A stretch of DNA of 34,260 nucleotides from Sphingomonadales bacterium. GTDB taxonomy: Bacteria > Pseudomonadota > Alphaproteobacteria > Sphingomonadales > Sphingomonadaceae. Below are positions 9,041 to 17,083 of this stretch, in pieces. The stretch is taken from positions 1-34,260 of the forward strand of contig JAIXOE010000039.1 in assembly GCA_027486895.1 (NCBI GenBank). The letters are read 5' to 3'. The stretch's first letter is position 1. Every line of letters begins with the position of its first letter. The notes beneath the pieces were generated by a model that saw only the letters and a list, made by a program, of their open reading frames with translations, ran no database searches and was not told where the DNA came from. The position numbers and the translations under genes are program-made.

Positions 9041-11170
9041 TCACATCATGTGCGCGTTGTTAGCGAAAGCACTAATTGCTTGATTTAATGTCGGAACTAT
9101 TTGCCCATGGATAGACCGCAGACCCGATTGCGCCGGGCGGGGTGCTATCCATCCCAATTCCTCTGCCGATGCCGATCCAATGTGTCGCGGGTTGAGATCA
9201 CATGCCGCGCTAATCTCATGGGCAAACTGGAGCCAGTTGAGCGTTTCACCATTACTGATGTGATACAGTCCATGTGCACGATCAATGATGAGGTCGAGCA
9301 CAATATCGGCAAGATGCGGTACATAGGTTGGCGAAATCATATGGTCTGGCGATGCCAAAAACGTTTCTCCGGTTTTTACCGTGGCGAAGAGTTGGTGCGC
9401 GAAATTAAAACGATCGAAAGGCGAGAAAAACGCCGCTGTTCGAACAACGAGCGGGGTCGACATTTCCAGCAGAGCCGCATCAGCGATTGCTTTGCTCTCT
9501 CCATAAACACTCAACGGGCTGGTGGCTGCGTATTCGCTGTACGGCGTATCTGATTTACCATCAAACACAAGATCGCTGGAAAAATGCGCGTTCGGGATGC
9601 CCCGCGCCTCACAGCATTGCGCGAGCCTAAGCGCTCCCAATGCGTTCGCTGACATGCAGGAATCATAAGCGCCTTCTGCTTCGTCGACCTTGACCCAGCC
9701 CGTCGCGTTGATGACGGCCCACGGGTTGTATTTTTTTAAGGCGGCATCGATGCTGCTGCAGTCATCAAGTGCCAATTGCGACCGCGACGTGGTCACTATT
9801 CGCAGGCCACGATGCTTGGCTGCACGCGTCAGAGCCTGGCCAAGCGATCCTGTTATGCCGGCAATCAACAGCGGAGCGTTAGGTGCATTATTATGTGTGC
9901 GCGTAACCGGGCGTGCCACGTGCGCGGGCGGAAATTTCAACCGGTCTTCACGTTGCCACCAGCCTGGCCCCGATACAGCGGCGGGAAGAGCGGTATTATG
10001 TGCAAGACACTTAATGGTCTCCGCAAGTCCCGTCGGCCTAATCGTTCCGCCGCGCGGATCAAAAACGCCGCCTTCGAAATCCACGAATTCTTGCGTGAGC
10101 AAGTTGCACCAACCCCGTGCCCCCATGAGTGTCCATATTGTGACCGCGACGATCGATGCGCCAGCAGCATTTAGGGCTTCGGCATTATGCCAAGCATCGC
10201 GTACCCAACGCATTTGCTCTTCACGCGTGCAACCATTGTGGCATTCCGTCAGCGCAACAGGTATTTTGTATCGTTCCCAAGCTTCGGACAACGCAGCTTT
10301 GAGGCCGTTAGTCGGGGCTGATAGGACTCGTACAGCCTCAACATCGGCAAAATCTTGTCTGCCGTTGGTCCCAATGGAATGCACTGGATAGCGCTCTATC
10401 CGATGGTCGAGAAACCGGTCGCTGGTCAGGTAATGGTTCACGCCAATGACGTCAGGCGGGCAGGGCGCGCTCGCAATTCTATCGAGTTGGTCTTTGAAGC
10501 CCAATCCACAGAGTGCCTCGTAAAAACTATGCTCCGGACCGACAAGACCGCAGAGCAAATCCCAAGTCATCCAGCGCCGTTGATTGTCATAAGCTGCTTG
10601 GTCTGACATCGCCGCCGTTGCATAAGTTATACCCAAGTCTTCGGTCTGGATCAGCTTTGCTTCCGGATTTACAAGCCGAATTTCGCGCATGGCGGCGATC
10701 GTTGCTTCAGTCTGATTTAGGAGCGCGGTCCAAAAGGAAATTTCGTTGCTGTGATGCGGATACCAATGCCCGTAAAGCGCCGAAAAACGTGCGGTGGTAA
10801 GCGGTTCGTTGATAGGCGTCCAATATTCAACCGTTGGTAATTTGCGTGCGACTTCGCGGGCATGTGCCGCCATTCCTGCAACAAAATTATCGTCAATCAG
10901 GCTGGTGTCCCTCGGTCCGCTGCCATGATGAAGCAATCCGATTATTGGCTTTATGTTATGCGATGTGAGTGAAGCGATATCCTCAGTTACTGCTTCCCAA
11001 GGTGTCGCTACGTCGTCCCAAGCGATGCGATAACGAAACGCAGTGATGCCAAGTGCTGGTAACGATTCAAGGCAGGCGGATCGCATTGCGCGTTCCGTTG
11101 GCAACAGCTGGTCCTGAAAGCGGTCGCCGACCCGATTCAGGGTGCATTCAAATCCAGCCCACATTTCCAT
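9041..11170 (-). CDS. GH1-like glycosidase fused to RmlD-like sugar reductase
   Basis: Two-domain protein of 709 residues. Residues 1-395 resemble family 1 glycoside hydrolases: the acid/base motif is NEP (E122), the nucleophile position is E309 in ALTECHNG, and VNHY and WTLMG follow family order. Residues 430-700 resemble the dTDP-4-dehydrorhamnose reductase family: Rossmann motif GITGSLG (438-444), SSDLVFDG, and the catalytic pair Y556 and K560 in YGESK. Both domains appear catalytically intact. No signal peptide is seen, so it should be cytoplasmic. The ATG at 11170 has GAGGAAA about 8 nt upstream. It is divergent from a glycosyltransferase-UDP-galactopyranose mutase fusion with an 86-bp gap, suggesting a joint job in glycan or glycolipid synthesis. 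The substrate is unknown; the GH1 domain may act as a transglycosidase or a structural partner. Confidence 0.82.
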   Translation of the reverse strand: MEMWAGFECTLNRVGDRFQDQLLPTERAMRSACLESLPALGITAFRYRIAWDDVATPWEAVTEDIASLTSHNIKPIIGLLHHGSGPRDTSLIDDNFVAGMAAHAREVARKLPTVEYWTPINEPLTTARFSALYGHWYPHHSNEISFWTALLNQTEATIAAMREIRLVNPEAKLIQTEDLGITYATAAMSDQAAYDNQRRWMTWDLLCGLVGPEHSFYEALCGLGFKDQLDRIASAPCPPDVIGVNHYLTSDRFLDHRIERYPVHSIGTNGRQDFADVEAVRVLSAPTNGLKAALSEAWERYKIPVALTECHNGCTREEQMRWVRDAWHNAEALNAAGASIVAVTIWTLMGARGWCNLLTQEFVDFEGGVFDPRGGTIRPTGLAETIKCLAHNTALPAAVSGPGWWQREDRLKFPPAHVARPVTRTHNNAPNAPLLIAGITGSLGQALTRAAKHRGLRIVTTSRSQLALDDCSSIDAALKKYNPWAVINATGWVKVDEAEGAYDSCMSANALGALRLAQCCEARGIPNAHFSSDLVFDGKSDTPYSEYAATSPLSVYGESKAIADAALLEMSTPLVVRTAAFFSPFDRFNFAHQLFATVKTGETFLASPDHMISPTYVPHLADIVLDLIIDRAHGLYHISNGETLNWLQFAHEISAACDLNPRHIGSASAEELGWIAPRPAQSGLRSIHGQIVPTLNQAISAFANNAHMM

Positions 11171-11256
11171 CCGATTTTCCTCAGTTCATCGTGAAATACG
11201 GGAACCATCGGGGGATGAATTGGTTTCATAAGGGATATGAACTTGGAATAAATAAC

Positions 11257-13599
11257 ATGTTAATCACCGCTACAGACGTAAACAAAATAAATCATAATGA
11301 TAAACCTGTTTTGATTTGTTTTAGCCATCTACGATGGGAGTTTGTATTCCAGCGGCCGCAACATTTAATGTCGCGTTTTGTAAATAATTTTAAGGTTATT
11401 TATTGGGAGGAACCAAGTTTCATTATTGGTTCTCAACCACTGCTCGATTTACAGGTCTGTAGGGACACTGGCGTCACTGTCGCCACGCCGCAGTTGCCTG
11501 AAGGCTTATCGGAACAACAACAGGAAATCGCGCTGCGTGGATTGCTTGATAAGCTCGCCTTGTCTGGCGTGAACAAATTGGTCCGCTGGTATTATACCCC
11601 AATGATGCTGCCATTCTCCCGGCATTTGAAGGCCTCCGCTGTAGTATATGATTGTATGGATGAGCTGAGCGCGTTCCGCTTCGCGCCTCCAGCTCTACTT
11701 CAACGTGAGTCAGAATTGCTTGAGGAGGCTGATTTGGTCTTCACTGGCGGCAAGAGCTTGTACGAAGCAAAGCGGAACCGTCACACTTCGGTCCACTGCT
11801 TCCCGTCCAGCGTCGACGTTGCGCATTTCGCAGCTGCGCGGACGCATTCCCAAGACCCCGCTGACCAAGCGGACATCGCGTTCCCGCGCCTCGGCTATTA
11901 CGGCGTCATTGACGAACGTATTGATCTTGAGCTGTTGTCACAGGTTGCAGATGCACGGCCCGAGTGGAACTTCGTGATGATCGGGCCGGTCGTTAAGGTG
12001 TCCGAAGAAGAACTGCCACGTCAGCCCAACATTCACTGGCTTGGTGGCAAATCTTACAAGCAATTGCCCCAATATCTTGCTGGCTGGGATGTTGCGCTGA
12101 TGCCATTCGCCATCAATGAATCTACACGGTTTATCAGCCCCACCAAAACACCCGAGTATCTCGCCGGAGGTAAGGTAGTTGTTTCCACACCAGTGACCGA
12201 TGTCGAAGCTGGTTATGGCCAGTGCCCGCGTGTATGCATAGCATCGTCACCTGAAGGCTTCGTCGCCGCGTGCGAGATGGCGCTTATTTACGCCAAAACA
12301 GGCGAAGGTGCCAAGGTGGCAGATGCCATGATCGCCGCATCAAGCTGGGACAAAACACAGGCGGAGATGGCGAGCCTTATTGCCGATGTGCGGTCGTCGG
12401 ATTTGCGGGTTTATCCGATTACGGCCCCCTTGTCATGGCCAGCACCCGCGCAGAAGCATTATGATTGGGTCGTTGTCGGCGCTGGCTTTGCCGGATCGGT
12501 GATGGCTGAACGGCTCGCCGCTGGATCTGGCTACAAGGTGCTTGTCGTCGATCGCCGCCCGCATATCGCCGGGAATGCGTTTGATGAACGGAATGAGGTG
12601 GGACAGCTGTATCACAAATATGGCCCGCATATTTTTCACACAAACTCGGCCGATGTCTTTGAGTATCTGTCGCGCTTCACCAAATGGCGCAAATATGAAC
12701 ATCGTGTCTTAGCCAGCGTCGATGGTCAGTTGGTGCCAATCCCTATCAACCGGACGACCATTAACACTTTATACGGACTCGACTTGCGAACCGATGACGA
12801 GGCTGAAGCGTGGCTTGCCGCAAGGGCCGAGCCAGTAGACACGATTGAGACATCTGAAGATGTCGTGGTGTCTGCAATCGGGCGCGAATTGTATGAAAAG
12901 TTCTTCCGTGGTTACACCCGCAAACAATGGGGTCTTGACCCAAGCGAGTTGGACAAATCGGTGACTGCGCGCGTTCCTACCCGAACGAATGCCGATGACC
13001 GATATTTTACCGATAAATATCAAGCCATACCGGCGGATGGATATACCAAGATGTTTGAAAACATACTGGATCATCCAAAAATCGACGTCATCACCGGTGC
13101 CGATTTTGCGGAAATCAAGGATGCCTATTCCTATGATCGTCTCGTTTATACAGGACCAGTCGATGAATATTTCGGCTTTTGTTATGGTGCGCTGCCATAC
13201 CGCTCGCTTCGTTTCGACCATGCGGTAGTCGAACAGGAAAATTTCCAGCCTGTTGCAACGGTCAATTATCCCGATGAAGCGACGCCCTATACGCGCATTA
13301 CTGAATATAAGCATTTTACCGGCGATACTGGCGGCGTAACGAGCATTACAACCGAATATCCAGCCGCCGAAGGTGATCCCTATTACCCAATCCCGCGTCC
13401 GGAAAATCAGAAGCTTTATAAACGCTATGAAGCATTGGCGATGGCTGAAGAAAGCACGTTGTTTGTGGGTCGGCTTGCCACATATAAATATTACAACATG
13501 GATCAGGTTGTGGGGCAGGCTCTCGCCACCTGGCGTAAACGCGTAGTTGCTGAGCAGGATACGATATCTGCGGTATCGCCGGTTCAGGCGGTAGGATAG
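11257..13599 (+). CDS. Glycosyltransferase fused to UDP-galactopyranose mutase
   Basis: Fusion protein of 780 residues from ATG 11257. Residues 1-375 form a GT-B-type glycosyltransferase that begins with FSHLRWEFVFQRPQHLM and ends with a donor-binding segment containing SPTKTPEYLAGGKVVV. Residues 401-775 form a flavoprotein UDP-galactopyranose mutase (Glf): FAD motif GAGFAGSVMAERL, then GNAFDE, KYGPHIFHT, FRGYTRKQW and a C-terminal KYYNMDQVVGQAL. Glf converts UDP-Galp to UDP-Galf, so the linked transferase may add galactofuranose. An in-frame ATG at 11215 with an upstream GGGA is an alternative start; I preferred 11257 because it lies directly before the conserved fold. Both candidate ribosome binding sites are weak. 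The first 150 bp are strikingly AT-rich compared with the rest. A strong hairpin follows the stop codon. Confidence 0.85.
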   Translation: MLITATDVNKINHNDKPVLICFSHLRWEFVFQRPQHLMSRFVNNFKVIYWEEPSFIIGSQPLLDLQVCRDTGVTVATPQLPEGLSEQQQEIALRGLLDKLALSGVNKLVRWYYTPMMLPFSRHLKASAVVYDCMDELSAFRFAPPALLQRESELLEEADLVFTGGKSLYEAKRNRHTSVHCFPSSVDVAHFAAARTHSQDPADQADIAFPRLGYYGVIDERIDLELLSQVADARPEWNFVMIGPVVKVSEEELPRQPNIHWLGGKSYKQLPQYLAGWDVALMPFAINESTRFISPTKTPEYLAGGKVVVSTPVTDVEAGYGQCPRVCIASSPEGFVAACEMALIYAKTGEGAKVADAMIAASSWDKTQAEMASLIADVRSSDLRVYPITAPLSWPAPAQKHYDWVVVGAGFAGSVMAERLAAGSGYKVLVVDRRPHIAGNAFDERNEVGQLYHKYGPHIFHTNSADVFEYLSRFTKWRKYEHRVLASVDGQLVPIPINRTTINTLYGLDLRTDDEAEAWLAARAEPVDTIETSEDVVVSAIGRELYEKFFRGYTRKQWGLDPSELDKSVTARVPTRTNADDRYFTDKYQAIPADGYTKMFENILDHPKIDVITGADFAEIKDAYSYDRLVYTGPVDEYFGFCYGALPYRSLRFDHAVVEQENFQPVATVNYPDEATPYTRITEYKHFTGDTGGVTSITTEYPAAEGDPYYPIPRPENQKLYKRYEALAMAEESTLFVGRLATYKYYNMDQVVGQALATWRKRVVAEQDTISAVSPVQAVG

Positions 13600-13615
13600 C
13601 GCCAACGAACGAAAT

Positions 13616-13645
13616 GACGGGATGTCGATAGGCCGACGTCCCGTC
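13616..13645 (+). terminator. 12-bp hairpin after the Glf fusion gene
   Basis: An inverted repeat of 12 pairs (13616-13627 with 13634-13645; arms GACGGGATGTCG and CGACGTCCCGTC, one G-T wobble) with a 6-nt loop starts 16 nt after the stop codon. It is not followed by a strong T-run, so it may be a weak intrinsic terminator or an mRNA-stabilising 3' structure between this gene and thyA. Confidence 0.55.
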
Positions 13646-13722
13646 AGCTTCTATGTGCCGTATCATGACGTGGCCCAATCGCGGCAGTTGCCAAAAACAT
13701 GCTCTGGCCTTAGCGACGTACC

Positions 13723-14655
13723 ATGCACACTACGCCACATTATGAAGAGCAATATTTATCGTTGATGCGCCGCATTTGGGACGAGGGCGCTCTGCAGCGC
13801 GATCGCACCGGTGTTGGCACCAAAGCGTTATTCGGCGCAACTATGCGCTTCTCGCTTGCAGACGATGCTATTCCGCTGCTGACCACAAAACGGGTGTATT
13901 GGAAAACGGCTGCGCGCGAGATGCTGTGGTTTCTGACAGGCAACACAAATATTCAGCCCTTGCTTCAGCAGAATGTCAAAATCTGGAGCGATTGGCCTTT
14001 GGCGCGGTATCTGCGCGAAACTGGTGACGAAATCACGCAGGAGGCATTTGAACAACGCATCGTCGAAGATGATGACTTTGCCGCTAAATGGGGTGATTTA
14101 GGCCCCGTATATGGCGCACAGTGGGTCAATTGGCCGCGTTATGAGGCTGCTGGGAACGGTCTATTTCGGCGTGCTGATAAAGGCATTGATCAGGTCAGTC
14201 TGCTGGTTGAAAGTTTGAAAAATAACCCGGGATCGCGTCGCCACATCATTGAAGGCTGGAATGTCGCAGAGCTCGACCAAATGGCGCTTCCGCCTTGCCA
14301 TAAAACATACCAGTTTCACGTCGCGGACAATGTTCTGAGCTGTATATTGTTTCAGCGCTCTTGTGACCTTGGACTGGGATTTGCCTTCAATGCATTTTCC
14401 GCTGCTTTGCTCACGCGGATGCTAGCGGCCGTCTGTGGCTATCAGGCTGGTGAACTGATCTGGCAAGGCGGTGACGTGCATCTCTATTTGAATCATGCAC
14501 CGCTGGTTGAGGAGCAATTGAGCCGCACGCCGTCCGGCCATCCCAAATTGAAGCTGTTGCGCACGCCCGAGAGCATCTTTGACTTCCGCATCGAAGATTT
14601 CGAGGTGTCGGATTATCAACCACAATCCCACATTTCTGCGCCCGTCGCCGTTTAA
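13723..14655 (+). CDS. thyA: Thymidylate synthase (long form)
   Basis: Thymidylate synthase of 310 residues: methylates dUMP to dTMP with 5,10-methylene-tetrahydrofolate. The catalytic cysteine is C192 in MALPPCHKTYQF; the dUMP-binding segment QRSCDLGLGFAFN follows at 211-223, and the N-terminal RTGVGTKALFG loop is present. It is about 46 residues longer than E. coli ThyA (264), owing to an insertion around residues 88-125 that includes DEITQEAFEQRIVEDDDFA. Long ThyA forms with an insertion here are known in other bacteria. No dihydrofolate reductase gene follows, although folA often sits next to thyA. The start is ATG 13723 with no strong ribosome binding site. The upstream hairpin separates it from the sugar gene, so it is probably transcribed on its own. 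Confidence 0.96.
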   Translation: MHTTPHYEEQYLSLMRRIWDEGALQRDRTGVGTKALFGATMRFSLADDAIPLLTTKRVYWKTAAREMLWFLTGNTNIQPLLQQNVKIWSDWPLARYLRETGDEITQEAFEQRIVEDDDFAAKWGDLGPVYGAQWVNWPRYEAAGNGLFRRADKGIDQVSLLVESLKNNPGSRRHIIEGWNVAELDQMALPPCHKTYQFHVADNVLSCILFQRSCDLGLGFAFNAFSAALLTRMLAAVCGYQAGELIWQGGDVHLYLNHAPLVEEQLSRTPSGHPKLKLLRTPESIFDFRIEDFEVSDYQPQSHISAPVAV

Positions 14656-14676
14656 ATCCTTATTAGGACAGCTACA

Positions 14677-14705
14677 TTGACCTAAACGACTGTTTGAAAT
14701 ATTAT
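14677..14705 (+). promoter_or_regulatory. Near-consensus sigma-70 promoter for the bkd operon
   Basis: TTGACC (14677-14682) and TATTAT (14700-14705) are separated by exactly 17 bp and lie 60 bp before the E1 alpha ATG. The whole gap after thyA is AT-rich. This is the best match to a housekeeping promoter in the interval and fits the start of a three-gene operon. Confidence 0.6.
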
Positions 14706-14764
14706 AACAACCGTAGATAATAAACTGCCTGAGTCGGTTCGGGCGAGAAACTGCGGAGATGTAG

Positions 14765-16051
14765 ATGGTGCAAGGTATCAAGGACAATCTCGCGCCGCTG
14801 CATCTTCATGTGCCGGAACCAAAGTTCCGCCCAGGGGATCAGGCAGACTTTAGCGATATTGTTGTACCTGAAGTTGACGCTATTTCGCGGCCCGATGAAC
14901 ACACAAATCCGGCTGACATTCACGCTTTAGCATATGGCTTAGTCCGGGTTTTGGGGGATGATAACCAAGCCGCTGGAAGCTGGAACCCCGGACTTGATGC
15001 CGATACGCTACGCCTTATGCTCCGCAAGATGCTGTTATTGCGCGCATTTGATGACCGCATGTTTCGCGCGCAGCGCCAAGGTAAAACTAGTTTCTACATG
15101 AAGTCTTTCGGCGAGGAGGCAACGTCGGTTGCAACCACGATGGCGCTGCATTCAGACGATATGTGTTTTCCGAGCTATCGACAGCAAGGTATTCTGATTA
15201 CACGGGATTATCCACTCGTTGATATGATGAACCAGATTTATTCGAACAGTGGCGACCGTTTGAAGGGCCGCCAGCTTCCCATCATGTATTCGGCCAAGGA
15301 TTATGGGTTTTTCAGTATTTCGGGCAACCTGACAACGCAATATCCCCAAGCGGTTGGCTGGGCCATGGCATCAGCATCGCGTGCAGATACGCGCATCTCT
15401 GCGGTTTGGTGTGGTGATGGATCGACAGCAGAAGGTGACTTCCACAGCGCATTAACTTTCGCTGCCGTTTATAACGCGCCGGTTATCTTTCAGGTGGTGA
15501 ACAACCAGTGGGCTATTTCTTCCTTCTCCGGTTTTGCAGGGAGCGAGCGGACCACGTTCGCCGCGCGCGCGATTGGTTATGGGATCGCGGGACTGCGGGT
15601 TGATGGCAACGATGCGCTCGCTGTTTTTGCCGCAATGCAATGGGCAGCAAATCGTGCACGTACCAATGGTGGGCCGACATTGATTGAGTATTTCACCTAT
15701 CGCGGCGAAGGGCATTCAACGTCGGATGATCCCGGCGCTTATCGTGCAGCCGAAGAATATGCATTGTGGCCTCTTGGCGACCCTGTGACGCGCCTAAAGG
15801 ATCATCTGATAGCGATCGGCGCATGGACTAACGAACAGCATGACGCGCTCATTCTCGAACTTTCCGATCATGTGAAAGTCATCCAGAAAGAGGCTGAACA
15901 GAATGGTATTCTGGGGCACGGCCTGCATCACCCGTTTGAGACTATGTTCGAAGACGTGTTCGAAGAAATGCCATGGCATTTGAAAGAGCAATGCGAACAG
16001 ATGTTGGAAGAACAACGCGACAAATTTGGCCCTGAATGGGAGGCGCGCTGA
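14765..16051 (+). CDS. bkdA1: Branched-chain 2-oxoacid dehydrogenase E1 alpha subunit
   Basis: Thiamine-diphosphate-dependent decarboxylase alpha subunit of 428 residues, first enzyme of the complex that converts 2-oxo acids of Val, Leu and Ile to acyl-CoA. The ThDP motif runs from GDGSTAEG (217-224) to VVNNQWAIS. FYMKSFGEEAT and PSYRQQGIL match bacterial and mitochondrial branched-chain E1 alpha rather than pyruvate dehydrogenase. The roughly 60-residue N-terminal extension (VPEPKFRPGDQADF) is typical of this subfamily. The ATG at 14765 has GGAG 5 nt upstream. Its TGA overlaps the ATG of the E1 beta gene by one base. The acyl-CoA products can prime branched fatty acids. That could matter for the chain type of a DSF signal, but this link is only an inference. 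Confidence 0.93.
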   Translation: MVQGIKDNLAPLHLHVPEPKFRPGDQADFSDIVVPEVDAISRPDEHTNPADIHALAYGLVRVLGDDNQAAGSWNPGLDADTLRLMLRKMLLLRAFDDRMFRAQRQGKTSFYMKSFGEEATSVATTMALHSDDMCFPSYRQQGILITRDYPLVDMMNQIYSNSGDRLKGRQLPIMYSAKDYGFFSISGNLTTQYPQAVGWAMASASRADTRISAVWCGDGSTAEGDFHSALTFAAVYNAPVIFQVVNNQWAISSFSGFAGSERTTFAARAIGYGIAGLRVDGNDALAVFAAMQWAANRARTNGGPTLIEYFTYRGEGHSTSDDPGAYRAAEEYALWPLGDPVTRLKDHLIAIGAWTNEQHDALILELSDHVKVIQKEAEQNGILGHGLHHPFETMFEDVFEEMPWHLKEQCEQMLEEQRDKFGPEWEAR

Positions 16052-17079
16052 TGTCTGAGCCGGCAACCAAAACGATGAACATGATCGAGGCGATCAACAG
16101 TGCCTTGGACGTGATGCTCGGCAAAGACCCCGAAGTTGTCATCATGGGTGAGGACGTCGGCTATTTCGGCGGCGTGTTCCGTGCCACCGCTGGGCTTCAG
16201 AAAAAGCATGGCAAAACCCGCGTTTTTGATACGCCCATCAGCGAATGCGGGATCATTGGCGTCGGCGTAGGCATGGCGGCTTATGGCCTTCGTCCGGTGC
16301 CCGAGATTCAGTTTGCCGATTACATCTACCCTGGCCTTGACCAGTTGGTCAGTGAGGCCGCACGCATTCGCTATCGTTCCGCCAATGACTTCATTTGCCC
16401 AATGACGGTGCGGTCGCCTTTTGGCGGCGGCATATTCGGCGGTCAAACGCATAGCCAAAGTCCCGAAAGCCTTTTTACCCATGTTTGCGGGATCAAGACG
16501 GTTATTCCGGCGACGCCTTATGACGCGAAGGGTTTGCTGATAGCGGCGATTGAAGACAATGACCCGGTTGTGTTTTTTGAGCCCAAGCGAATCTATAATG
16601 GACCGTTCAGCGGCTATTATGACCGTCCAGTCGAACCATGGTCAAAACATGAAGGCAGCGCCGTTCCCGAAGGCTATTATCGCATCGACTTAGGCAAGGC
16701 TGCGGTCGTGCGGGAAGGGGAGGCGGTGACGGTCCTGACCTACGGCACGATGGTCCATGTTGTGAAAGCAGTTGTCGCAGAGCAAGGCATTGATGCCGAA
16801 ATCATCGACCTGCGGACGTTGTTGCCACTGGACATCGAAACCATTGAAGCATCGGTGAAGAAAACGGGCCGTTGCATGGTTGTGCACGAAGCGACGCGTA
16901 CCAGCGGCTTCGGCGCCGAACTGGCTGCGCAGGTGCAGGAACGCTGCTTTTACCATCTCGAGGCCCCGGTGGAACGAGTGACTGGATTTGATACGCCATA
17001 TCCTCACAGCCTCGAATGGGCATATTTTCCCGGCCCGGTGCGGCTCGCCCGCGCATTTGACAAGATCATGAAGGACTGA
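16051..17079 (+). CDS. bkdA2: Branched-chain 2-oxoacid dehydrogenase E1 beta subunit
   Basis: Beta subunit of 342 residues that completes the E1 heterotetramer. Family segments are visible: VVIMGEDVGYFGGVFRAT, DTPISECGIIGVGVGMAA, EIQFADYIYPGLDQ and RSPFGGGIFGGQTHSQSPE. The C-terminal transketolase-like domain has VVHEATRTSGFGAELAAQV. I chose ATG 16051 over the upstream in-frame ATG 16036 because it forms TGATG with the E1 alpha stop and has GGGAGG at 8 nt. The next gene (E2) begins 4 nt after its stop. Expression is expected to be strictly coupled with its neighbours. Confidence 0.94.
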   Translation: MSEPATKTMNMIEAINSALDVMLGKDPEVVIMGEDVGYFGGVFRATAGLQKKHGKTRVFDTPISECGIIGVGVGMAAYGLRPVPEIQFADYIYPGLDQLVSEAARIRYRSANDFICPMTVRSPFGGGIFGGQTHSQSPESLFTHVCGIKTVIPATPYDAKGLLIAAIEDNDPVVFFEPKRIYNGPFSGYYDRPVEPWSKHEGSAVPEGYYRIDLGKAAVVREGEAVTVLTYGTMVHVVKAVVAEQGIDAEIIDLRTLLPLDIETIEASVKKTGRCMVVHEATRTSGFGAELAAQVQERCFYHLEAPVERVTGFDTPYPHSLEWAYFPGPVRLARAFDKIMKD

Positions 17080-17083
17080 CTTT

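Noticed and set aside
9690-10391. Open frame of 233 codons on the plus strand
   Set aside because: Antisense shadow of the GH1-RmlD fusion gene; composition is Arg/Ala/Ser-rich as in other shadows.
12769-13605. Open frame of 278 codons on the minus strand
   Set aside because: It is entirely antisense to the UDP-galactopyranose mutase domain, whose motifs are clear on the plus strand, and its product has no recognisable domain.
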